Source: JADFWK01 sp035527895
GTDB taxonomy: Bacteria; Desulfobacterota; DSM-4660; Desulfatiglandales; B25-G16
Assembly: GCA_035527895.1 (NCBI GenBank)
Contig: DATKZQ010000193.1
Coordinates: forward strand, 1 to 18,253
Direction: 5' to 3'
DNA: 18,253 nt
Shown: positions 1 through 6,923 of the stretch, in pieces
How positions within the stretch are numbered: position 1 is the first letter of the stretch
Layout of the letters: every line of letters starts with the position of its first letter
The notes under the pieces: generated by a model
Told to the model about the DNA's origin: nothing
Database searches by the model: none
What the model saw: only the letters and a program-made list of their open reading frames with translations
Position numbers and translations under genes: made by a program

Positions 1-398
1 CAAATTGATAAATGGGTGATCACGACATTGCTGGCCACCCGAAGGGGCCGGCCTTTACCTCACCACGCCTTCCTGCTTAACCCCTTCCAAGGCCCTTACC
101 AGGCTCGTGCCGGGTGTTTCTTTCTCGTCGCCCTCCCAACATTTCATACTAGATGTGAATCACTTTTTTGGGGCAAAAAGTCAAGGTAATTGTAAAAAGA
201 TTTGAGCCGCGAGATGGATCAAGTCACTGCGGGCCACGGTACTGAGATGCCCTCACATGCTCCGCTTGTACAGCAATTCCATCCGGTCAAGCGGGTCGAA
301 TGTCGTCTTATTACAACCTGGCTTTACCAAACGGAAAGGGGCTCTCTGAGAAACCTGTCAATGCCTAAACCTTCTGTTGTGGTTTCGGCATTTTGTCA
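1..398. other. Non-coding region upstream of the dsrAB promoter
   Basis: I find no convincing gene here. A 66-codon open frame at 202-402 (+) has no ribosome binding site and runs across the dsrAB promoter, so I discount it. On the minus strand a 30-codon frame (147 down to 55) starts with ATG and ends TAA, with a Glu/Lys/Gly-rich translation. It has no clear Shine-Dalgarno sequence and could be chance or the relic of a gene end. No tRNA, rRNA or CRISPR repeat is seen. Confidence 0.5.
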
Positions 399-428
399 TT
401 GACATCAGAGTTTCGGGGCACTTATAGT
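399..428 (+). promoter_or_regulatory. Sigma70-type promoter for dsrAB-dsrN(-dsrC)
   Basis: A perfect -35 hexamer TTGACA (399-404) is followed after 18 bases by TATAGT (423-428), which matches the -10 consensus at 5 of 6 positions. Transcription would begin near 435, leaving a leader of about 45 bases before the dsrA ATG. The -35 box sits inside the palindrome TGTCA-T-TGACA (394-404). The 13 bases 392-404 match the corresponding -35 segment of the dsrM-operon promoter at 12 of 13 positions, which suggests shared control. Seen in sequence; not tested. Confidence 0.72.
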
Positions 429-480
429 CAAATAAAGGCCTTAAACAGTTTATTCCCAAATCCCTGTTCAGGAGGTGATC

Positions 481-1755
481 ATGAAGAAACACAAAACACC
501 TTTGTTGGATGAATTGGAAAGTGGCCCGTGGCCGAGCTTCGTTACTGACCTTAAGAGGAGGGCGGAAAAAAGCGAGATGGCTAATGACCTCTTGGGGCAG
601 CTGGAGGCTTCCTACAAAGAGAAGGTTGGGCACTGGAAACACGGCGGCATTGTCGGGGTGTTTGGATATGGCGGAGGGGTCATCGGTCGGTATTCGGACA
701 TGCCGGAACAGTTCCCCGCAGTTGCAGCCTTTCACACCCTGAGGGTCAACCAGCCTTCCAGCAAGTTCTACACGACCGAGTACCTGAGGAAACTCTGTGA
801 TATCTGGGAAGAGCGCGGAAGCGGAATCACCAATATGCACGGCTCAACCGGTGATATCATCTTGCTGGGCTGCGATACCGAGGCGCTCGAGCCAACCTTC
901 TTTGACCTAACTCATGAGCTGGATACCGACTTAGGGGGTTCTGGGTCAAACATGAGAACGCCCTCCTGCTGTGTTGGAAAAGCACGGTGTGAATACTCTT
1001 GCTTGGACACACAGGCCATTACCACCGATATCACGATGGAATTTCAGGACGAGCTTCACCGCCCCGCCTTCCCATATAAGTTCAAGTTCAAGACATCTGG
1101 TTGCCCGAATGATTGCGTCGCATCAATCGCCAGAGCTGATTGCGCAATCATCGGTACCTGGCGAGATAAAATCAGGATTGATCAAGATGCAGTCAAGGCT
1201 TATGTAAACGGTGAGCTGCCGCCGAATGCCGGAGCACACAGTGGCAAGGATTGGGGTCCCTTTGACATTCAAAAGGAAGTCATAGACCTGTGTCCCACGG
1301 ACTGCATGGCGTGGGATGGGAAAAGGCTCTCAATCAATAACAGGGAGTGCAACCGGTGCATGCACTGCATCAATGTTATGCCCAGGGCCTTACGAGTGGG
1401 CCTTGATCAAGGTGCGAGCATACTGGTAGGAGGCAAGGCCCCCATATTGGAAGGTGCTCAACTGTGCACCCTGGTAATCCCATTTATAAAGATGGAACCA
1501 CCCTTTGAGGAATTCAAGGACTTCGTGGACAAGATGTGGGATTGGTGGATGGAAGAAGGCAGAAACCGTGAGAGACTCGGTGAGCTCATCCAGCGAAAAG
1601 GTTTGCAGGAGTTTCTTGAGGTAACGGGCCTGAAGGCAATTCCTCAAATGATAGAGCACCCGAGGGAAAACCCCTACATCTTCTGGAAGGAAGGGGATGT
1701 GCCCGGTGGTTTCACGAGGGATATTCACGAATACCGAAAAAAGCATGCCAGGTAG
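481..1755 (+). CDS. dsrA: Dissimilatory (bi)sulfite reductase subunit alpha, DsrA
   Basis: Alpha subunit of the cytoplasmic DsrA2B2 sulfite reductase, which reduces sulfite with electrons passed through siroheme and [4Fe-4S] clusters. The 424-residue protein shows the siroheme/[4Fe-4S] signature Cys164-x5-Cys170 and Cys208-x3-Cys212 (segment SGCPNDCVAS). An inserted ferredoxin-like domain has Cys271, Cys290, Cys293 and Cys296, with the 19-residue gap known in Desulfovibrio DsrA. Length is near the family norm (about 430). An in-frame GTG at 475 lies inside the strong Shine-Dalgarno GGAGGTGATC, so ATG 481 is the start. It is first in the plus-strand operon, with 12 bases to dsrB and SD-led translation of both. 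The sequence type and the linked dsrD indicate the reductive bacterial form. Confidence 0.98.
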   Translation: MKKHKTPLLDELESGPWPSFVTDLKRRAEKSEMANDLLGQLEASYKEKVGHWKHGGIVGVFGYGGGVIGRYSDMPEQFPAVAAFHTLRVNQPSSKFYTTEYLRKLCDIWEERGSGITNMHGSTGDIILLGCDTEALEPTFFDLTHELDTDLGGSGSNMRTPSCCVGKARCEYSCLDTQAITTDITMEFQDELHRPAFPYKFKFKTSGCPNDCVASIARADCAIIGTWRDKIRIDQDAVKAYVNGELPPNAGAHSGKDWGPFDIQKEVIDLCPTDCMAWDGKRLSINNRECNRCMHCINVMPRALRVGLDQGASILVGGKAPILEGAQLCTLVIPFIKMEPPFEEFKDFVDKMWDWWMEEGRNRERLGELIQRKGLQEFLEVTGLKAIPQMIEHPRENPYIFWKEGDVPGGFTRDIHEYRKKHAR

Positions 1756-1767
1756 GAGGTGATAACG

Positions 1768-2877
1768 ATGCCTTACGATCCATCAAACCCAATGAAAGAC
1801 AGGATTACCGATATCGGCCCTGCCCATTACGAGCAGTTCTTCCCGCCTATTGTAAAGAAGAACTACGGGAAATGGGATTATCACGAATACGTAGGCCCTG
1901 GTATCATGGTGCATCATTCCGAGACGGGCGACGAATTGTACACGGTTAGAGTAGGTGCAGCCCGTATCATGAGCGTTGAGCACATACGAGAGATCTGCGA
2001 TATCGCCGACAAATACTGTAACGGCTATGTCCGGTTTACTACCAGAAACAACATAGAGTTTCTGCTCGACGACAAGTCCAAGCTGCAACCCTTGCTTGCC
2101 GATCTTAAGAGCAGGGGAAACAGGTTTCCTCTTGGCGGCACCGGTGCCGGTGTCTCCAATATTGTCCATACGCAGGGCTGGATACACTGCCATACTGCCG
2201 CAGTAGATGCCTCGGGTGCCGTTAAGGCGATCCTGGATGAACTATTCGAGTACTTCCAGGGCATGAAGCTGCCCGCCCATGTGAGGATCTCCATAGCATG
2301 CTGCTTGAATATGTGTGGGGCGGTGCATGCATCGGATATCGCTGTTGTAGGAATCCACAGGAAGCCTCCCTTGATTGATGAAGAGTATGTTGAAAAGCTT
2401 TGTGAGATTCCTTTGGCCGTAGCGGCATGCCCCACGGGAGCCATCAGGGCAGTTAAGAGGGACGATGGCTCCAGGGGTGTAGCGATAAATAATGAGCGAT
2501 GCATGTTCTGCGGCAACTGTTTCACCATGTGCCCTGCCATGCCCATGGCAGACCCGGAGGGTGACGGGGTAGCCATCCTTGTGGGAGGTAAGGTCTCAAA
2601 CAGGGTATCGAAGCCCCAATTTTCGAAGGTGGTCATCCCGTTTCTTCCCAATGAGCCGCCAAGATGGCCGAGCACCGTAAAAGCTGTGAAGGATATCCTC
2701 ACGGCATACGCTCAAGACGCCAGAAAATACGAAAGGCTGGGTGACTGGGCTCAAAGGATAGGTTGGGAGCGATTCTACGAGAAATGCGGAATACCCTTTA
2801 CAGAACATGTTATCGATGACTATCGTTTTGCCTATCCCTCCTGGAGACAGAGCACACAGTTCAAATTTACGGAATAG
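1768..2877 (+). CDS. dsrB: Dissimilatory (bi)sulfite reductase subunit beta, DsrB
   Basis: Beta subunit of dissimilatory sulfite reductase. In known structures the catalytically active siroheme is bound mainly by this subunit. The 369-residue protein keeps the cluster ligands Cys141, Cys178, Cys179 and Cys183 (segment ACCLNMCG), with the same spacings as Desulfovibrio DsrB. A ferredoxin domain follows with Cys221 and then C245-x2-C248-x2-C251, with C255 nearby. The ATG at 1768 is preceded by TAGGAGGTGATAACG, which begins at the dsrA stop. An in-frame GTG at 1759 falls within that SD and is rejected. It is translated with dsrA in one message and followed 12 bases later by dsrN. No damaged motif is seen. 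Confidence 0.98.
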   Translation: MPYDPSNPMKDRITDIGPAHYEQFFPPIVKKNYGKWDYHEYVGPGIMVHHSETGDELYTVRVGAARIMSVEHIREICDIADKYCNGYVRFTTRNNIEFLLDDKSKLQPLLADLKSRGNRFPLGGTGAGVSNIVHTQGWIHCHTAAVDASGAVKAILDELFEYFQGMKLPAHVRISIACCLNMCGAVHASDIAVVGIHRKPPLIDEEYVEKLCEIPLAVAACPTGAIRAVKRDDGSRGVAINNERCMFCGNCFTMCPAMPMADPEGDGVAILVGGKVSNRVSKPQFSKVVIPFLPNEPPRWPSTVKAVKDILTAYAQDARKYERLGDWAQRIGWERFYEKCGIPFTEHVIDDYRFAYPSWRQSTQFKFTE

Positions 2878-2889
2878 ACTGCTTACATT

Positions 2890-4344
2890 ATGGTGATACA
2901 GCCCCCTCGAGTCGTTCTGGCCGGGCTGAGAGGAGGATCGGGGAAAACGCTCTTGGCCGTCGGCCTCACATCCTTGTGGAGGGAAAAAGGGCTAACAGTA
3001 GCAACTTTCAAGAAGGGTCCCGACTTCATAGATGCAGGCTGGCTGGGATTTGCCGCCGGTCGTGCATGTCATAATCTGGACCCATTCCTCATGTCCGATG
3101 CTCAGATCATCGACTCCTTTCTCTCTCATTCAGCAGGCAGCGATATATCAATAACAGAAGGAAGCCGAGGCCTCTATGATGGTTTAGAGCGGAACGGAGA
3201 CACCAGTACTGCCAAGTTGGCGAAGCTGCTCAAAACGCCGGTCATTCTCATTGTGGATGTCACCATGGCCACCAGAACCATGGCAGCACTGGTTATGGGG
3301 TGCCAGCAGTTCGATCCGGACCTGAATATCGTGGCAGCAATACTGAACAGGGTCGCCGGGCATCGACAGGAGTCTGTTGTAAAACATGCCATTGAGCACC
3401 ACTGTGGTATCCCTGTCATCGGATCTGTTCCGAAACTGCAAGTCGATTTCTTACCTGAGCGGCACATGGGGCTTGTCCCGTACCAGGAGAGGGATGATGC
3501 GAAACGGGCGATTGCATGGGCTCGGGAAGTTGCTGAGAAAAACCTCGATCTAAAAGCAGTTTACAGTCTTGCTCATGAAGTGGTGCCACTGGAAAGAGCG
3601 CATCCTATTAACGGAGAACGGCAGTCGATAGTGGTGCACGGATATCATCCCCGTATCGGCTTCATTAGGGATAGCTCATTCTGGTTCTACTATCCGGAAA
3701 ACCTTGATCAACTCAAAAACATGGGGGCAGACCTCGTCGAAATCAATTCAATTAATGACACGAAACTCCCGGATCTCGACGGCCTGTACATAGGAGGCGG
3801 ATTCCCCGAAACACAAGCACAGGCATTGGCAGACAATAAAGGATTCAGGGATTCGCTGAAAAAGGAGATAGAGGCGGGACTGCCCGTCTATGCCGAATGT
3901 GGTGGGCTGATTTACTTGGGCGAGGCTCTCATTGCCGACGGAACCACCTACCCGATGGTTGGTGCCCTGCCTTTAAAGATGGTGCTTGAGAAAAAACCCC
4001 AGGGTCATGGGTATACCGTGTTGGAGGTAACAACACAAAACCCCTACTATCAGATAGGGGAAGTCCTCAAAGGCCATGAATTTCATTACACCAGGGCGGT
4101 AATAAGCGGATCAGAGGGAATAAACGCCGTCTTCAAAATCCGTCGGGGGAACGGCCTCGACGGAAAAAGAGACGGTTTGTGCAAGAAGAACCTTCTGGGT
4201 ACCTTTACGCATATACATGCTGGGGGAAATCCGCTGTGGGGACAAGGGCTTGTGAAGGCGGCCCTCCAGTCCAAGAATCGCGAAAAGAGGAATACATCCC
4301 CTGAATCTCAAAAAGAAATTGAAAACAGGCCCATTTTGAGTTAA
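2890..4344 (+). CDS. dsrN: DsrN, siroheme amidase (CbiA/CobB-like amidotransferase)
   Basis: An ATP- and glutamine-dependent amidotransferase homologous to cobyrinate a,c-diamide synthase. In dsr operons the family (DsrN) is taken to amidate siroheme for DsrAB. The 484-residue protein has an N-terminal P-loop ATPase domain (GLRGGSGKT, residues 12-20) and a C-terminal class I glutamine amidotransferase domain with motif YIGGGFPE (300-307), nucleophile Cys337 in AECGG, and the His region THIHAGG near 440. The C-terminus is a roughly 25-residue polar tail. It starts 12 bases after dsrB without an obvious Shine-Dalgarno, so coupling to dsrB translation is likely. The position next to dsrAB favours DsrN over a cobalamin enzyme, and no other cob/cbi genes are present. 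Confidence 0.9.
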   Translation: MVIQPPRVVLAGLRGGSGKTLLAVGLTSLWREKGLTVATFKKGPDFIDAGWLGFAAGRACHNLDPFLMSDAQIIDSFLSHSAGSDISITEGSRGLYDGLERNGDTSTAKLAKLLKTPVILIVDVTMATRTMAALVMGCQQFDPDLNIVAAILNRVAGHRQESVVKHAIEHHCGIPVIGSVPKLQVDFLPERHMGLVPYQERDDAKRAIAWAREVAEKNLDLKAVYSLAHEVVPLERAHPINGERQSIVVHGYHPRIGFIRDSSFWFYYPENLDQLKNMGADLVEINSINDTKLPDLDGLYIGGGFPETQAQALADNKGFRDSLKKEIEAGLPVYAECGGLIYLGEALIADGTTYPMVGALPLKMVLEKKPQGHGYTVLEVTTQNPYYQIGEVLKGHEFHYTRAVISGSEGINAVFKIRRGNGLDGKRDGLCKKNLLGTFTHIHAGGNPLWGQGLVKAALQSKNREKRNTSPESQKEIENRPILS

Positions 4345-4360
4345 GCATTTTGAGTTAAGC
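4333..4360 (+). repeat. 14-bp perfect tandem duplication over the dsrN stop codon
   Basis: ATTTTGAGTTAAGC occurs twice back to back (4333-4346 and 4347-4360). The first copy encodes the last residues and the TAA stop of dsrN. The second lies in the 55-base gap before dsrC. It looks like a recent slippage or duplication event. Just downstream, TATAAC (4365-4370) could be a -10 element, but no -35 hexamer is properly spaced, so a separate dsrC promoter remains unproven. Confidence 0.9.
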
Positions 4361-4399
4361 TGGTTATAACACCCACATAAAAAAACGGAGGTTAACATT

Positions 4400-4717
4400 A
4401 TGCCCACAGTAGAATTTAAGGGAAACACATGGAACACCGATGAAGATGGCTTTATCGACGATTTCAAAAACTGGAATGAGGACTGGGTCGACTTTGTGAA
4501 AGAAAAGGAAGGCATCAAAGAGCTGACCGACGACCATTGGACGGTTATCCGCTATCTGCAGGACTACTATAAGGAAAATGGAATAGCTCCGATGATCAGA
4601 TTGTTGACAAAGAGGACGGGTTACAAGTTGAAGTATATCTACGAGCTCTTTCCGTCTGGCCCTGCCAAGGGCGCCTGCAAGATGGCGGGGCTTCCGAAGC
4701 CAACGGGATGCGTCTAG
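4400..4717 (+). CDS. dsrC: DsrC sulfur-carrier protein (sulfite reductase partner)
   Basis: A small cytoplasmic protein that accepts sulfur from DsrAB as a trisulfide between two C-terminal cysteines. That trisulfide is the substrate reduced by DsrMKJOP. The 105-residue sequence is full length and carries the diagnostic C-terminal arm with Cys93 and the penultimate Cys104 separated by exactly ten residues (CKMAGLPKPTGC). It is therefore a true DsrC rather than TusE or RspA, which lack one or both cysteines. The ATG follows CGGAGGTTAACATT, a good Shine-Dalgarno. It is the last plus-strand gene, 55 bases after dsrN and converging on dsrD. In many sulfate reducers dsrC lies apart from dsrAB; here it is linked. 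Confidence 0.97.
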   Translation: MPTVEFKGNTWNTDEDGFIDDFKNWNEDWVDFVKEKEGIKELTDDHWTVIRYLQDYYKENGIAPMIRLLTKRTGYKLKYIYELFPSGPAKGACKMAGLPKPTGCV

Positions 4718-4724
4718 CCCGGGT

Positions 4725-4771
4725 GAGGGTGAGAGTAGGAATCGGGCGCTGCTTTGCTACTCTTTACCCTC
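4725..4771. terminator. Inverted repeat between convergent dsrC and dsrD, possible bidirectional terminator
   Basis: GAGGGT-GA-GAGTAG (4725-4738) pairs with CTACTC-TTT-ACCCTC (4757-4771): two 6-bp helices separated by a small internal loop, with an 18-base loop. It begins just after the dsrC stop, and its right arm is the 3' end of dsrD including the stop codon. No clear U-tract follows on either strand, so it may act as a transcript-end stabiliser or a weak terminator for both convergent units. Confidence 0.5.
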
Positions 4772-5008
4772 ATCGCTCATTCCTGCCTCTTCTCTTGCCA
4801 AGGCCTCTTCATCAGGCAGTGCGTAAAGGGTTGTACTGCCGCTCGACCAATAGGTAAGTAATCTCTCTTGTATCATCTCGTTCACTATTTTCTTGAACTG
4901 CCTTGGTTTGGCACCAGGTACCGCCTTGAGAAGATCATTGAAATAGAATTTGGTCTTACCCTTCTTGCTCGCAAAGAAGTCTAACACCGCCTTTTTCTCA
5001 GCGTCCAT
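4757..5008 (-). CDS. dsrD: DsrD, winged-helix partner of dissimilatory sulfite reductase
   Basis: A small cytoplasmic protein found with reductive DsrAB and understood to enhance sulfite reduction by DsrAB. The fold is a winged helix, but it is not thought to act as a classical DNA-binding regulator. The 83-residue product has the family hallmarks FYFND (21-25) and YWSSGSTT (53-60), followed by an acidic tail. ATG 5008 has the Shine-Dalgarno GGAGGTGAAGATA; an in-frame GTG upstream at 5026 lies before that SD and is rejected. Unusually it is not beside dsrB but last in the minus-strand dsrM operon, 116 bases after the amidase gene. A TTGACA (5094-5089, minus) occurs in that gap without a convincing -10, so an own promoter is only possible. 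Confidence 0.92.
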   Translation of the reverse strand: MDAEKKAVLDFFASKKGKTKFYFNDLLKAVPGAKPRQFKKIVNEMIQERLLTYWSSGSTTLYALPDEEALAREEAGMSDEGKE

Positions 5009-5124
5009 TATCTTCACCTCCAACACAATTAATCGCTGCCCTGCCTTCCTTCACCCTAAGAGGCATCTACGCACCTCATCAGGCTCTATGTCAAGGTTTT
5101 ATATGCCTTTGTTTCGTTTGGACT

Positions 5125-5943
5125 TCACTGAAATAACGGCTTATATAATTCAGGGCGCCGCCGACGGAGGAAGTATTTCATCGTATCACTTCTCGTATCG
5201 GTTAGATCGCTCGCCCTCAGGCCTGCAACAATCATTTTCTCGCTACTGCCACTGTATCGGTGAATGATTCTTCCCGAGGGGTTAATAATGAGGATTACTC
5301 CGGGGAACGAGAGGCCGGCGCCATTTTCACCGACCTGATTGCACGCCACGATAAAGACTCCGTTGTCAAACGCCCTTGCGGGAAGATATCGGAGCCAACT
5401 CTCCCTTTTTTCTGCCGGTTTTCCATGGGGTGAAGCATAGAGAAAAAAAATAACCTCCGCTCCCTGAAGGGACATTATGGTGCTCAGTTCAGGAAAATGA
5501 GTTTCATAACAGAGCTGAATTCCAAAAGCACAATGATCAAAGGTAAACGTCCTTATCGCCTCTCCCGGTTCATACAGCTCCGTTTCTTGTGGAGAAAGAT
5601 GGGTTTTTTGATACAGTCCAATGAGACCATCCGGTCCCGCCGCTATCTGGGTAATATAGGGCTTGTCACCTTCTGCCTTTTCAAGCATTCCAGCCGTGAC
5701 AACGAGCTTGAACTTACGGGCAAGATGGACAATGCGGTCGCTAATCGGTCCTGGTATCGGTTCTGCGCATTGTTGAGGATTTCCCCTTATGGTATAGCCG
5801 GTAACGGAGAGTTCCGGAAAGCATATCATGCTCGCCCCTTTGAGAGCGGCATCCCGCGCAAAGGATTCCATCCGTTCCAGGTTCTTCTCGATTTGGCCAA
5901 AACCGGACTGCATACTCACAGCAGCCAACCGTGTATCCTTCAT
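5125..5943 (-). CDS. Nitrilase-superfamily carbon-nitrogen hydrolase (amidase)
   Basis: A cytoplasmic enzyme of the nitrilase superfamily that hydrolyses amide or related C-N bonds; the substrate cannot be told from sequence. The 272-residue protein is a complete single-domain member with the Glu-Lys-Cys triad: Glu44 in CFPELSVTGY, Lys113 in YQKTHL and Cys145 in QLCYETHFPE. The motif around Glu44 resembles the small-amidase/carbamoylase branch more than true nitrilases. Its start ATG 5943 has a modest AAGGG ribosome site. It lies between an unknown gene and dsrD in the dsrM operon orientation. A role in sulfite reduction, for example processing of an amide such as amidated siroheme or glutamine-derived nitrogen, is speculation from position only. 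Confidence 0.85.
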   Translation of the reverse strand: MKDTRLAAVSMQSGFGQIEKNLERMESFARDAALKGASMICFPELSVTGYTIRGNPQQCAEPIPGPISDRIVHLARKFKLVVTAGMLEKAEGDKPYITQIAAGPDGLIGLYQKTHLSPQETELYEPGEAIRTFTFDHCAFGIQLCYETHFPELSTIMSLQGAEVIFFLYASPHGKPAEKRESWLRYLPARAFDNGVFIVACNQVGENGAGLSFPGVILIINPSGRIIHRYSGSSEKMIVAGLRASDLTDTRSDTMKYFLRRRRPELYKPLFQ

Positions 5944-6021
5944 CTCCAGCCCTTAAAGCTCCATTCTCCTTGTTTCTTCCCCGATTTCCCTCGCGGTTCT
6001 TGACCATCTCATCAGAACGGT

Positions 6022-6372
6022 CTATTGATTATGAGGCAAGGACCCTTTCTTTCCATACCAGCGGCAAAAGTCGAATATGCCCTTGTACCGTTCCTCGCCC
6101 TTTATGAGGCCTCTGCATATTTCTTTGACAGCCTCCCTATACTCATTGCTGCGTTTTTCAACCCCGCATTCGGAGTTGAATTCCTGTATCAATACCAATG
6201 CCAGCTGCTCTGTCTTTTGCTCTCTGAGATCAATGGGATCTTTGGGCTCTTGAAAAGGATCCCAGTTTTCGTATCCTATCTTCTCGAGTATTCTCTGCCG
6301 GCGTTTTGGCGACATGCTGTCAAAAATGGCCCTTTTCTTCCTTTCTCCCTCTTCATCCAATCGTGCTGTCAT
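6022..6372 (-). CDS. Unrecognised small cytoplasmic protein in the dsr operon
   Basis: A 116-residue hypothetical protein that I cannot assign. It is strongly charged, with a basic N-terminal third containing SPKRRQRILEKIGYENWDPF, a middle segment that looks helical (QKTEQLALVLIQEF), and three isolated cysteines in no metal motif. There is no membrane segment or signal peptide, so it is probably cytoplasmic. The tryptophan-rich patches and the alternation of acidic and basic stretches suggest a small helical protein, perhaps an adaptor. ATG 6372 has only a weak AGGTAAAGAG ribosome site. It lies 78 bases before the amidase gene and 192 bases after the previous gene, all in the same direction. 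The intact frame and operon position support a real gene. Confidence 0.65.
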   Translation of the reverse strand: MTARLDEEGERKKRAIFDSMSPKRRQRILEKIGYENWDPFQEPKDPIDLREQKTEQLALVLIQEFNSECGVEKRSNEYREAVKEICRGLIKGEERYKGIFDFCRWYGKKGSLPHNQ

Positions 6373-6564
6373 GTCTCTTTACCTGTTTTGTCCTTCGTGT
6401 TTTGCGAGCAGGATCAAAAGGCCCCGAAATGCCGTGGGTAATGAAGCGCCCGGCAGCGAGAGAGAAAATCAGCGGGTTGAACGAGCCCGGGATGGAATTG
6501 CAGGTACTGATGAACGTTCCAAATTGATCGTCCAGGCAGATCGTGGTGTTACTCTTTGAGCCGG

Positions 6565-6897
6565 CTAGTGCATGGCCCGCCTGAGCTCTTTCCCCGCAAG
6601 GGGCTTAAAGGCCTTCATGAGAAAGAGATGCATGACCTCCGTTGATTTGTTCTCGATGACCACATCAAAGAGCAAATCGGCAGCATCTTGCGGAAATTTG
6701 TCGACCTCTCCAGTCTGCTCATTTATAGTAGCCTCCTTAAAGGCCTTGCGGAACTTCCTCTGATTCTTTTCCGGGAGCATGACAGTAATTGCCTTCCTGC
6801 CCTGGACCTCTGTGATATTACCATCCAAAGCGGCTCTTCTGAGTTTCTCTATCTTTCCCTCATCAAGAAATAGTGTAATAGAATAATCTTGAGCCAT
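6565..6897 (-). CDS. Unrecognised small protein directly after dsrP
   Basis: A 110-residue hypothetical protein without recognised motif. It has no cysteine and no membrane segment, is rich in Lys, Glu and Arg, and its likely pattern is an initial beta-strand (YSITLFL) followed by helices. ATG 6897 has a strong Shine-Dalgarno GAGGAGGTTTTGAT, and the gene starts 26 bases after the dsrP stop, so it is clearly part of the dsrMKJOP message. Good translation signals and tight spacing argue for a function tied to the complex or to sulfite reduction, but no activity can be proposed from sequence. It is followed by a 192-base gap in which one minus-strand frame stays open without a start codon. Confidence 0.75.
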   Translation of the reverse strand: MAQDYSITLFLDEGKIEKLRRAALDGNITEVQGRKAITVMLPEKNQRKFRKAFKEATINEQTGEVDKFPQDAADLLFDVVIENKSTEVMHLFLMKAFKPLAGKELRRAMH

Positions 6898-6923
6898 ATC
6901 AAAACCTCCTCAACAAATCTGTA

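Noticed and set aside
202..402. 66-codon plus-strand open frame upstream of dsrA
   Set aside because: No ribosome binding site, no recognisable domain, and it overlaps the -35 box of the dsrAB promoter.
2890..4344. Call as cobalamin-pathway CbiA/CobB
   Set aside because: The position directly behind dsrAB and the absence of other cobalamin genes favour DsrN, although the fold and chemistry are the same.
6353..6600. Long stop-free minus-strand frame filling the gap between the two unknown genes, with a protein-like translation
   Set aside because: It contains no ATG, GTG or TTG start and overlaps both neighbouring genes in other frames. It could be a frameshifted extension of the 110-residue gene, but nothing in the sequence shows it.
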